In this document: positions 8,721 to 15,672 of the stretch, in pieces
Layout: each line of letters opens with the position of its first letter
How positions within the stretch are numbered: position 1 is the stretch's first letter
Origin: Candidatus Contendibacter sp.
GTDB taxonomy: Bacteria; Pseudomonadota; Gammaproteobacteria; Competibacterales; Competibacteraceae
Length of the DNA stretch: 34,722 bases
Direction: 5' to 3'
Assembly (NCBI GenBank): GCA_029624765.1
Contig: JARSSO010000003.1
Span: 1-34,722 of the forward strand
The notes under the pieces: generated by a model
What the model was told of the DNA's origin: nothing
The model's input: the letters and a program-made list of their open reading frames with translations, nothing else
Database searches by the model: none
Translations under genes and position numbers: made by a program

Positions 8721-10228
8721 GTGCGTCACGGCTGATTTCCGAATCGTCGGAATGGACCTTCCAGATGCTGGAGCGTTACAACGCGGTCATCGGCCAAATC
8801 GCCGGCAACGACTTCGGTCTGGACACCTACCCCAACCAGATCGAGATCATTACCGCCGAGCAGATGATGGACGCCTATTCCTCGGTCGGAATGCCGCTGG
8901 GCTACAAGCACTGGTCCTACGGCAAGCAATTCGTGCTGACCGAGAAGAACTACCGGCGCGGCCAGATGGGGCTGGCCTACGAAATCGTCATCAATTCCAA
9001 CCCCTGCATCGCCTATCTGATGGAGGAAAACACGGCCATGATGCAGGCGCTGGTGATCGCCCACGCCGCCTATGGCCACAACTCCTTTTTCAAGGGCAAC
9101 TACCTGTTCCGCACCTGGACCAGCGCCGACGCCATCATCGACTACCTGCTGTTCGCGCGGAACTACGTGACCGAATGCGAGGAGCGGTACGGCGAGGAAA
9201 CCGTGGAACTGTTCCTCGATTCCTGCCACGCGCTGATGAACTACGGGGTGGATCGCTACAAACATCCGGCGCCGCTGTCGCTGGGCGAGGAAAAACAGCG
9301 CCAGCACGAGCGGGAAGAATATCTGCAATCGCAGATCAACGACTTGTGGCGCACCCTCCCGATCAAACCCACCGAGGTCGCCGCCGAGGAAGCCCGGCGT
9401 TATCCGGCCGAACCCCAGGAGAATCTGCTGTATTTCATCGAGAAGAACGCGCCGCTGCTGGAGCCGTGGCAGCGCGAGATCGTGCGTATCGTCCGCAAGA
9501 TTGCCCAGTATTTCTATCCCCAACGGCAGACGCAGGTCATGAACGAAGGCTGGGCTACCTTCTGGCATTACACCCTGATGAACCGGCTATACGACGCGGG
9601 CTACGTCAACGACGGCTTCATGATCGAGTTCTTGCAGTCGCACACCAGCGTTATCCAGCAATTGCCGTTCGACCATCCCTACTACCACGGCATCAACCCC
9701 TACGCGCTGGGCTTTGCGATGTTTAGTGACATCCAGCGGATTTGTCAGACGCCGACGGCGGAAGATCGCCACTGGTTCCCGGACATCGCCGGCCAGGACT
9801 GGCTCAAGGTGCTGGACTTCGCCATGCGCAACTTCAAGGACGAGAGCTTCATCGCCCAGTACCTGTCGCCCAAGGTAATGCGCGATTTCAAGCTGTTTGC
9901 GGTGCTGGACGACGATGTCCAGGAGGACCTGGAAATCACCGCCATCCACGACGACGCCGGCTATCGGCGACTGCGGCTGGCGCTGGCCGACCAGTACAAT
10001 CTTGGCAGCCGCGAGCCGAACATTCAGGTCTGGAACGTGGCGCACCGCAAGGACCGGTCGCTGACCCTGCGTCACACCCGCTATCATCGCCGACCGCTGC
10101 ACGACAGCTTCCAGGAAGTCCTGAAGCACCTGCACCGGCTGTGGGGTTTCACGGTGCGGCTGGAGGCGGTGGACGAGAATGGCAAGGTGGAACTGGTCGG
10201 GGAATGCCCGCAGCCGAAGGGGCGGTGA
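8717..10228 (+). CDS. spoVR: SpoVR family protein (YcgB type)
   Basis: A 503-aa SpoVR-like protein. Recognisable segments include [13 protein letters not shown] near the N-terminus, the Asn/His-rich core [16 protein letters not shown] (about residues 116-131), [19 protein letters not shown] near 275-293, and [14 protein letters not shown] further on. B. subtilis SpoVR affects spore cortex formation. In non-spore-forming proteobacteria it co-occurs with PrkA and YeaH and probably acts with them in a stress response. Length fits the family (about 500 aa). The ATG overlaps the yeaH stop (ATGA). It is the last gene of the operon; a hairpin about 170 nt downstream may end the transcript. Confidence 0.95.
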   Translation: MSASRLISESSEWTFQMLERYNAVIGQIAGNDFGLDTYPNQIEIITAEQMMDAYSSVGMPLGYKHWSYGKQFVLTEKNYRRGQMGLAYEIVINSNPCIAYLMEENTAMMQALVIAHAAYGHNSFFKGNYLFRTWTSADAIIDYLLFARNYVTECEERYGEETVELFLDSCHALMNYGVDRYKHPAPLSLGEEKQRQHEREEYLQSQINDLWRTLPIKPTEVAAEEARRYPAEPQENLLYFIEKNAPLLEPWQREIVRIVRKIAQYFYPQRQTQVMNEGWATFWHYTLMNRLYDAGYVNDGFMIEFLQSHTSVIQQLPFDHPYYHGINPYALGFAMFSDIQRICQTPTAEDRHWFPDIAGQDWLKVLDFAMRNFKDESFIAQYLSPKVMRDFKLFAVLDDDVQEDLEITAIHDDAGYRRLRLALADQYNLGSREPNIQVWNVAHRKDRSLTLRHTRYHRRPLHDSFQEVLKHLHRLWGFTVRLEAVDENGKVELVGECPQPKGR

Positions 10229-10500
10229 AGATCGCCGACCGAACCCGTACAAGCGCCGGAACATGGTTTGGAACAAACTGATAGGTAACGAGGGGGTTGA
10301 CCAAACCTCTCGACGACGCGAATTCATGTCTGGCGCCGCAAAATCTCGCCGCGCAAAATCAGCGAGCGCCGACTAAACTCTATCGGCAATTCCTTGGCCG
10401 CAAGCTCCCCGTGACGCGCTCTTGCGGCCGTCTTTCCGAGACGTGCGTGGGCCGGGCCTCTGCCGCACTCTTCCTTCACGACAAAACCAGATCGACAATT
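10229..10500. other. Intergenic stretch between spoVR and the ndk-like gene
   Basis: No convincing gene. The reading frame of the ndk-like gene stays open back to 10297, but that part looks non-coding. The only structure is the hairpin at 10396-10429. No clear -35/-10 pair for the ndk-like gene could be fixed. Confidence 0.45.
10396..10429 (+). terminator. Hairpin between spoVR and the ndk-like gene
   Basis: GGCCGCAAG (10396-10404) and CTTGCGGCC (10421-10429) form a perfect 9-bp stem with a 16-nt loop, followed by GTCTTTCC. It may end the prkA-yeaH-spoVR transcript. Its weak U-tract and its position 72 nt before the next start also allow a role in the leader of the ndk-like gene. Confidence 0.4.
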
Positions 10501-11244
10501 ATGGATAAGCACGAACTCGAACAGACTCTCGTCCTCATCAAACCGGACGCCCTCAAGCAATCGCTGACCGGCTACATGCTTTCCCTGCTTTCCGAGGTGC
10601 ATACCGGACTCCGATTCGCTGGCGCGAAGATCGTGACCGTGCACAAAATGCTTGCCGAAGAACACTATGCGGAGCATCGCGGCAAGCCCTTCTTCCCCTC
10701 CCTGATCGACTACATCAGCGGACGCATCCACTACAGCGAAGAGGATGCCTGGAAACGCCGGGTGGTGGCCCTGATTTACCAGGGTCCCGACGCCATCAAG
10801 AAGATTCGCGACATCGCCGGCCCGACCAATCCCCAGCAGGCCCGCGACAACAAACCGGGCAGCGTTCGCGCCTTGGGTACGGTGATCCCGGTGGAAGACG
10901 GCAATGGCGCGGTGGTCGACAGCCGCATGGACAACCTCATTCACGCTTCCGCCAATCCCGCTGACGCCGAGCGGGAAATCAAGCTCTGGTTCGCGCCCTA
11001 CGATATCCCGCCGGCCATGCGCGAGTTCGAGACCGCCGAGAGCGACGAGCATTACTATTTCAAGGGTGGCCGGCTTTTCACCAGCCATGAACCCGGCAGC
11101 GCCTGCATCATGGCGCCCGGCGACGTGGCGTGGCAGTCGGATCTGGAAGCCCTGGATTCGATCATGGCGGGCAGGGAGGCAGCCTGCTCGCTAAACGCCG
11201 TCGTGGCCAAATACCTCATCAACGAGCAACGGGAACTGACGTGA
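10501..11244 (+). CDS. Nucleoside-diphosphate kinase homologue, long atypical form
   Basis: A 247-aa protein with an NDK fold in its first two thirds. The first strand is TLVLIKPDAL (9-18), as in NDKs, and the phosphate-carrying histidine is H148 in NLIHASANPADAEREI. NDKs transfer the gamma phosphate between nucleoside triphosphates and diphosphates. It differs from the usual about 140-aa enzyme: there is an extra stretch before the active site (about 108-142), HGSDS is replaced by HASAN, and a C-terminal extension of about 80 residues follows. The reading frame is open from 10297, but the alignment begins at the ATG at 10501, so that start is used. It stands alone. Catalytic competence is likely but not certain. 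Confidence 0.8.
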   Translation: MDKHELEQTLVLIKPDALKQSLTGYMLSLLSEVHTGLRFAGAKIVTVHKMLAEEHYAEHRGKPFFPSLIDYISGRIHYSEEDAWKRRVVALIYQGPDAIKKIRDIAGPTNPQQARDNKPGSVRALGTVIPVEDGNGAVVDSRMDNLIHASANPADAEREIKLWFAPYDIPPAMREFETAESDEHYYFKGGRLFTSHEPGSACIMAPGDVAWQSDLEALDSIMAGREAACSLNAVVAKYLINEQRELT

Positions 11245-11354
11245 AATCCCGGTTTGCAGTGGTCGCTTTCGATGATAACGCATTGAAATAAAGGCGATGC
11301 CGTTCCAGCAACAAGGCCGCTACCCAGCGGGAAACGGTATAACCTTTCGCCCAC

Positions 11355-11382
11355 GCCCGGCCCGTCCTGCAAGGGGCCGGGC
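11355..11382. repeat. Strong GC hairpin after the ndk-like gene
   Basis: GCCCGGCCC and GGGCCGGGC form a perfect 9-bp stem with a 10-nt loop. It lies 110 nt past the ndk-like stop and 12 nt beyond the IPTL-CTERM tail on the other strand. Neither side has a U-run, so it is a structure shared by converging transcripts rather than a classical terminator. Confidence 0.45.
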
Positions 11383-11394
11383 AATTGTGGTGGG

Positions 11395-11517
11395 TTAGAA
11401 CGCTCTCTTCCACCGCGGCCGCCGGCCGCCGCAGCCAAGTGGCAGGCTCATCAGCAGCAGCATGGCCCATTCGGACAGGATGGGGATATCCGGGTCGCGC
11501 TCGACCTTGCGAAGGGG
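11395..11517 (-). pseudogene. Remnant of an IPTL-CTERM sorting tail
   Basis: One minus-strand frame encodes, just before its stop, DPDIPILSEWAMLLLMSLPL and then a cluster of Gly and Arg (GGRRPRWKRAF). This is the layout of the IPTL-CTERM signal: an IPTLSEW-like motif, a hydrophobic helix and a basic end. Such tails sit on exported proteins handled by exosortase/archaeosortase-like systems. No start or mature domain precedes it in frame, and the sequence just upstream belongs to an XRE-type fragment in another frame. It therefore looks like the 3' end of a lost gene. Confidence 0.5.
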
Positions 11518-11639
11518 TCGATGAAAAATTCGATATCGCGATCCAGCAGATCAGCCAGCCCCAGCAATTCATCCGGCTTCACGAAGTGTTTCCCATGTTC
11601 AACGCTGCCCCCGGCTGCGTTGTTCCCGATCTCGTTCAA
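11511..11639 (-). pseudogene. Fragment of an XRE-family regulator (HTH/M78 type)
   Basis: The segment VKPDELLGLADLLDRDIEFF followed by IDPF matches the end of the helix-turn-helix region in XRE regulators that continue into an ImmA/IrrE-like domain, where QVKPDEL...LAxxLDxxxEFFxDPF is typical. The helix-turn-helix itself is missing: upstream residues do not resemble it. After DPF the frame loses similarity and meets the IPTL-CTERM fragment. I read it as a decayed gene piece. Confidence 0.4.
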
Positions 11640-11676
11640 TTTGAAACAGCGTGAAATCCACCTGTTTCAAATTGAA
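11635..11676. repeat. Perfect 14-bp inverted repeat
   Basis: TTCAATTTGAAACA (11635-11648) and TGTTTCAAATTGAA (11663-11676) are exact inverse copies separated by 14 nt. The AT-rich arms and the position beside the XRE fragment suggest an operator for a lost autoregulated locus. There is no U-run, so a terminator is unlikely. Confidence 0.6.
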
Positions 11677-11996
11677 ACCGCCCGCGATCTGAAGAGAATC
11701 GGTGGACCCTGATAACCCCTTCATGGATAACGATATCCACTTTCAGTTCTATTTTGGCATGAAAAGTGCTTAAAAACCAATCTGCCGCCAACTCCAAGGA
11801 AAAGTCGAGATAACCGAACTCGCCGCCAGCGTCGCGAGTTGGGATCGAGGGATTGGTGGCGCCGCGGACGGCAGGGATGGAGTGGCGGACAAATGGATTA
11901 GAGCCCCGAACGGCGGTGAAAGCGCATCCTGTTGCGGGAGTCACCGCATGATTGGAAGAAGCTGGGTAATCACTCAATAGTGGGCAGTCCAATACG
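11677..11996. other. Stretch before the PIN gene, no gene I can support
   Basis: A minus-strand frame stays open from 12025 to 11636 (129 codons) but shows no family features, and its first codons overlap the start of the PIN gene. It may be a degraded gene or chance. I see no clear promoter or ribosome site for the PIN gene here. Confidence 0.35.
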
Positions 11997-12488
11997 ATGA
12001 AGGAAAAATTGTATCTCGACTCCACTATTCCAGTTTATTATTTTGATCAACGTGAATGCTTGGCGGTTTTTATTGAGATAACAAGGAAGTGGTGGTCGGA
12101 AATGGCTAATGGTTACGAACTGTTCATTTCGGATGCCGTGTTGCAAGAATTGGGTGGTACAAGCTATCCATTTAAAATGGAAGCCATAAATCTTGTATCA
12201 GCTATTTCATTGCTGCCGCCAAACCCAGCCATAGAACAACTTGTCGAAGCTTATATTGATAACAGTATTGTGCCAGGATCGCTGGTGGGTGATGCGGTAC
12301 ACCTTGCCTATGCCAGCTATTACGATATCAACTATCTTCTCACTTGGGATTGCAACCATCTTGCGAATGCCAATAAATGGCGGCATATCCAGGCTATTAA
12401 CAGCCGTCTTGGTTTTTCGACGCCAGAAATTGTCATGCCAATTGAGCTGTTGATTATTCAACGATTTTCATGGAATCGAACGATGTAG
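11997..12488 (+). CDS. PIN-domain protein, VapC-like toxin candidate
   Basis: A 163-aa PIN-domain protein. The acidic set expected for the Mg-dependent ribonuclease site is present: D8 in LYLDST, E51 in VLQELGG, D99 in GDAVHLAYA and D118 in LLTWDCNHLAN. The TWDCNHLANA signature is typical of a PIN subgroup annotated as type II toxin-antitoxin proteins, usually with a small partner gene just downstream. Its base composition is far more AT-rich than the flanking chromosome and its codon use differs, which points to transfer. A small ORF (12581-12814) follows and could be the partner. The ribosome site is weak. Toxicity is an inference. Confidence 0.75.
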   Translation: MKEKLYLDSTIPVYYFDQRECLAVFIEITRKWWSEMANGYELFISDAVLQELGGTSYPFKMEAINLVSAISLLPPNPAIEQLVEAYIDNSIVPGSLVGDAVHLAYASYYDINYLLTWDCNHLANANKWRHIQAINSRLGFSTPEIVMPIELLIIQRFSWNRTM

Positions 12489-12580
12489 TGTGGGTTTGGC
12501 CGCAGCTTTCGCGAGCTTACCGAATTCAAACAGTAAATACCGAAAAATCACCAAAGAATGATGAGGAAGAGGTAAGGGCA

Positions 12581-12814
12581 ATGATTCATTCAGCGATATT
12601 GCAAGAGAAAGATGGAATCCAAGAAAAGTTGTCTGGAGAAAGCGGATCGATTCGTGAATACTTGATGCGCTCTCATCTCGCGGCCAGGGAAATCGCGGCA
12701 TCCTACGGCTTTCATCTCCATTACGCCAAGATGCTCAATGGAAAACCGGGCGACCATTCAGTTCCTCCTTTCCCCACCAAGGAGAGGAGGGTGGCCATGG
12801 AGGCGAGTTCTTGA
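12581..12814 (+). CDS. Small unknown ORF, possible antitoxin partner
   Basis: A 77-aa product of unknown family. The frame is open from an ATG at 12470 that overlaps the PIN gene, but an AAGAGG ribosome site ends 8 nt before the ATG at 12581, so the shorter form is preferred. The visible part is helical and charged: MIHSAILQEKDGIQEKLSGE, then IREYLMRSHLAAREIAASYG. The last 25 or so residues (from HSVPPFPTKERR) look like random translation, so the true protein may have lost its end. Its place after the PIN gene suggests an antitoxin; the sequence alone does not show it. Confidence 0.4.
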   Translation: MIHSAILQEKDGIQEKLSGESGSIREYLMRSHLAAREIAASYGFHLHYAKMLNGKPGDHSVPPFPTKERRVAMEASS

Positions 12815-12859
12815 AATCGCTGCCTTAATCTTTTAGCTCAAGGCAGGGAAGGCAAACGA

Positions 12860-13153
12860 GTGGTTGATGGAGAGAAGTGCCCTCTCACATCGGTGAGCAA
12901 CTCGTTGAAACAGAGCGAGATTGCGACGATGACGGGTTCATGGCGGGCGAACGGTGAAGTGGAAGAAGAGGCACAAAAAACGCCATTGGACAGAAATGCC
13001 TGTCGCGTAAGAGCCATAACAGACGAAGTGTTGGAGTGTCTGATGCCGAAACCCGCGCGGTGTCGTTATGCGATGCCGTTCGGTCACGGTTTTTTCTGCC
13101 AATACCTTAAGCGGAGAAAAATCGTGGCTGATACTCGACAATTGGAAAAATAG
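12860..13153 (+). CDS. Uncertain small ORF with a Cys-rich tail
   Basis: A 97-codon open frame in the AT-rich island. Its first half looks non-coding. The second half (CLMPKPARCRYAMPFGHGFF then C) has spaced cysteines and an aromatic/Gly pattern that resembles small conserved bacterial proteins with a C-x-Y-x-x-P-F-G core. If real, the gene probably starts later than 12860, or is a fragment. No ribosome site or partner is evident. Confidence 0.25.
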   Translation: MVDGEKCPLTSVSNSLKQSEIATMTGSWRANGEVEEEAQKTPLDRNACRVRAITDEVLECLMPKPARCRYAMPFGHGFFCQYLKRRKIVADTRQLEK

Positions 13154-13370
13154 GAACCGCTTGTGGTGCCAATGTAACATTTGTGGGATTTCTAAACGCC
13201 AACCCAATTTTCACGACTGAAAACCTTATCCATTAGGGAAATTGAATATTTTTCGAGGGCTTCCGTTGGGCAGGTCTCCCAAGACGGATTCTGGCCCGCC
13301 ACATCCCGGTTTCCACAAGAACCCTCGAAGAACCAAAACAATTAAGCGATAAGGAGTCGGGACGGTACTT
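13154..13370. other. AT-rich intergenic stretch
   Basis: No gene is seen. TTCGAGGG (13252-13259) and CCCTCGAA (13322-13329) form a long-range inverted repeat with a 62-nt interval, downstream of sppA on the minus strand. It could fold at the 3' end of the sppA transcript; evidence is weak. Confidence 0.3.
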
Positions 13371-14345
13371 CTACCGCCACCGAGCCGTTCCGTCCAACCC
13401 TAATATTTTCAACAGCGTATCGCCCAAATCAGCGTCCGCGCCGTCGAGCAATCGATCCAGCCAGCGGGTGTGCTTGGTGTAATCCACGATGGTTTTCTCG
13501 CCGATAATCTCCTCGGCAACGTGGCGGGTGCCGCCCAGCGCGTCCACCAGCCCCAGTCCAACGCTCTGTTCGCCGGTCCACATCAAACCGCTGAACACCT
13601 CGGGATCGTCCTTCAGCCGCTCGCCCCGCCCCTGCTTGACCGCCGCGATGAACTGCTGGTGAATCGCGTCCAGCATCCCTTGCAGATGCCGGACTTCCGC
13701 CGGGTTGACCGGCTTGAACGGATCGAGGAAATCCTTGTTGTTTCCCGCCGTGTAGGCCCGCCGCTCGATTCCCAGTTTGGCCATCGCGTCGGTGAAGCCG
13801 AAGCTGTCCATCCGTACCCCGATGGAACCGACGATGCTTGCTTTATTGGCGTAAATCTTCTGCGCCGCCGCCGCGATGTAATAGCCTCCCGAGGCGCATA
13901 TGTCGCTGGCCACCGCGTAAACCGGAATCTTGGGATGTCGCTGGCGCAGCTTCTGAATTTCGTCGTAAATCTCGCCAGCCTGCACCGGGCTGCCGCCGGG
14001 GCTGTTGATTTCCACCACCACGCCAACGGTTTTCTCGTCCTTGAACGCCTTGCGCAACGCCTCGATCACATTCTTGGCGCTGGCTTCGGTGCCGCTGGAA
14101 ATCAGGCCATCGATGCGAATCACCGCCGTATGCTTCTTGGCGGCGGCGGTTGCGGTGCCGAGATTGTCCGGCCAGGCCAGTACCAGCAACCCCACCAGAT
14201 AGGCGAAAAACAGGAATTTGAAGAAAATCCCCCAGCGCCGCGCCCGCCGCTGCTCGGTCACGGCGGCGAACGCCAGTTTGGTCAGGGTATCGCGCGCCCA
14301 GCGCTCGTCGCTGGACAGACTTGCATTCGGATTCGGCTCGCTCAT
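13371..14345 (-). CDS. sppA: Signal peptide peptidase SppA-type S49 peptidase
   Basis: A 324-aa single-domain S49 protease anchored in the inner membrane by one segment (about residues 39-58). It digests leftover signal peptides and membrane-protein fragments. The conserved SPGG motif is at 115-118. The catalytic Ser is S152 in ASGGYY and the partner Lys is K204 in NNKDFLDP; their 52-residue spacing equals that of S147/K199 in B. subtilis SppA. The GSIGV motif is at 173-177. It is the short SppA form, not the about 600-aa duplicated E. coli enzyme. It lies downstream of rluC on the same strand with a 12-nt gap, so the two are probably co-transcribed. Confidence 0.93.
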   Translation of the reverse strand: MSEPNPNASLSSDERWARDTLTKLAFAAVTEQRRARRWGIFFKFLFFAYLVGLLVLAWPDNLGTATAAAKKHTAVIRIDGLISSGTEASAKNVIEALRKAFKDEKTVGVVVEINSPGGSPVQAGEIYDEIQKLRQRHPKIPVYAVASDICASGGYYIAAAAQKIYANKASIVGSIGVRMDSFGFTDAMAKLGIERRAYTAGNNKDFLDPFKPVNPAEVRHLQGMLDAIHQQFIAAVKQGRGERLKDDPEVFSGLMWTGEQSVGLGLVDALGGTRHVAEEIIGEKTIVDYTKHTRWLDRLLDGADADLGDTLLKILGLDGTARWR

Positions 14346-14357
14346 GGCTCTTTCTAC

Positions 14358-15326
14358 TCAGGTTCCGCGTGAATTCATCGCAACGAGACGGTCCAGCACC
14401 GCCTTGAGTTCGGTGTCCAGCGGAGCGCTGACCGCGATATCCCGGCCACCCAGCGACAGGTTCAGGCTGTGCGCGTGCAAGAACAATCGGCGCAGGCCGT
14501 ATTGCTTCGCCATCAACCGGTTGAAATCGGCGTCGCCATACTTCTCGTCGCCGGCCAGCGGATGATCGACATGAGCGGCGTGAACGCGAATCTGGTGCGT
14601 GCGGCCGGTGGTGATGCTTGCTTCCAGCAACGAGGCCGGCTTGTGCAAGCTGACCGGCCGAAAGTACGTCCGGGCCGGCTTGCCGTCGTCCAATACTTCC
14701 ACCATCCGCTCTCCGCCGCGCAACACGTTGCGGCGCAGGGGTTGATTGACCTCGCGCGGGCCGTGATTCCAGTAGCCGCGCGCCAGCGCCAGATAGCGTT
14801 TCTCCACGCCACCCGCCCGGAACGCTTCCTGAATCCGCCGCAGCACCGCCGGCGTTCGCGCCAGTGCCAGACAGCCGCTGGTCTCGCGGTCCAGCCGGTG
14901 CGCCAGTTCCAGAAACGGTTCCTCCGGCCGCAGCGTCCGCAACAGTTCGATCACTCCATACTCCAGCCCGCTGCCCCCGTGCGCCGCCAGACCGGTCGGC
15001 TTGTCGAGCACCAGAATCTCGCGGTCCTCGTACAACACCGCCTCCCGTAGCCGTTCCGCCAGGGCCGGCGGTACGCGGAGTGGCCGTTCCTGGCGTTCCC
15101 CCAGCCGCACCGGCGGAATGCGCAGGACATCGCCAGCCTGGAGCCGGCGATCCGGCTGGACCCGTCCCCCGTTCAGCCGCACCTCGCCAGTGCGCACGAT
15201 GCGATAGATCAGGCTCTTGGGGGCGCCCTTGAGCTCGCGCAGCAGAAAATTGTCGAGGCGCTGACCGGCGTGAGCGGTGGCGATGGCCAAATGGCGCACG
15301 CCGGGGGAAGCAGCGGAAGTCGTCAT
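14358..15326 (-). CDS. rluC: 23S rRNA pseudouridine synthase RluC/RluD family
   Basis: A 322-aa enzyme that converts uridines of 23S rRNA to pseudouridine. An N-terminal S4 RNA-binding domain (about 21-72, QRLDNFLLRELKG) is followed by the catalytic domain with HRLDRETSG, where D146 is the nucleophile. RTHQIRVHAAHVDHPLAGDEKYGD is also present. Its place beside rne and sppA is the usual setting of rluC in gammaproteobacteria and favours RluC over RluD. The frame is open upstream to 15410, but the family start and length (about 320 aa) fit the ATG at 15326. It is divergent from rne; the rne promoter lies right behind this start. Confidence 0.92.
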   Translation of the reverse strand: MTTSAASPGVRHLAIATAHAGQRLDNFLLRELKGAPKSLIYRIVRTGEVRLNGGRVQPDRRLQAGDVLRIPPVRLGERQERPLRVPPALAERLREAVLYEDREILVLDKPTGLAAHGGSGLEYGVIELLRTLRPEEPFLELAHRLDRETSGCLALARTPAVLRRIQEAFRAGGVEKRYLALARGYWNHGPREVNQPLRRNVLRGGERMVEVLDDGKPARTYFRPVSLHKPASLLEASITTGRTHQIRVHAAHVDHPLAGDEKYGDADFNRLMAKQYGLRRLFLHAHSLNLSLGGRDIAVSAPLDTELKAVLDRLVAMNSRGT

Positions 15327-15330
15327 GAAT

Positions 15331-15359
15331 TTGATGCGTGGCGGTCGGACTGTTATAGT
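15331..15359 (+). promoter_or_regulatory. Sigma-70 promoter of rne
   Basis: TTGATG (15331-15336), a 17-nt spacer and TATAGT (15354-15359), with an extended -10 TGT just before it. The predicted transcript starts near 15366, giving a leader of about 305 nt before the rne ATG. E. coli rne also has a long leader through which RNase E controls its own mRNA. Confidence 0.7.
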
Positions 15360-15672
15360 TACGAGCGTTGTCGCCGCATGGGCCGCGAACGGCCGGCGAA
15401 ACTGGATCAATACACCATATCGGTTTTCGTACCCGCGCGCCAGTCGACCGGCGGGCGGGCCTGGTTTAACGGGTTTGTCCGCCGCTCGGCCCCAACCTTC
15501 CTTGAGCGGCTTTTGACCGCGCTCCCAGCCGGCTGGTCACGCTTTCCGCGGCGTATTTTGGGTTCGCCCGACGTGTTGGACCTCGATCCTCCGGGCCATT
15601 CCCCATCCTGCGACGCCCCGGCGACAACCACCGCGTTACCGTCGGTGATGGTCGAGTGCAGGGAATTTCGCT
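15360..15672 (+). promoter_or_regulatory. Long 5' leader of rne
   Basis: About 305 nt between the predicted transcription start and the rne ATG, with no supported gene inside. GC-rich inverted stretches occur (for example GACCGGCGGGCGGGCC around 15449), so the RNA is likely structured. By analogy with the roughly 360-nt E. coli leader it may be the site of feedback cleavage; this is an inference. Confidence 0.45.

Noticed and set aside
11385..11654. 89-codon plus-strand open frame in the island
   Set aside because: It is antisense to the XRE and IPTL-CTERM fragments, which carry the recognisable sequence; no ribosome site or family features.
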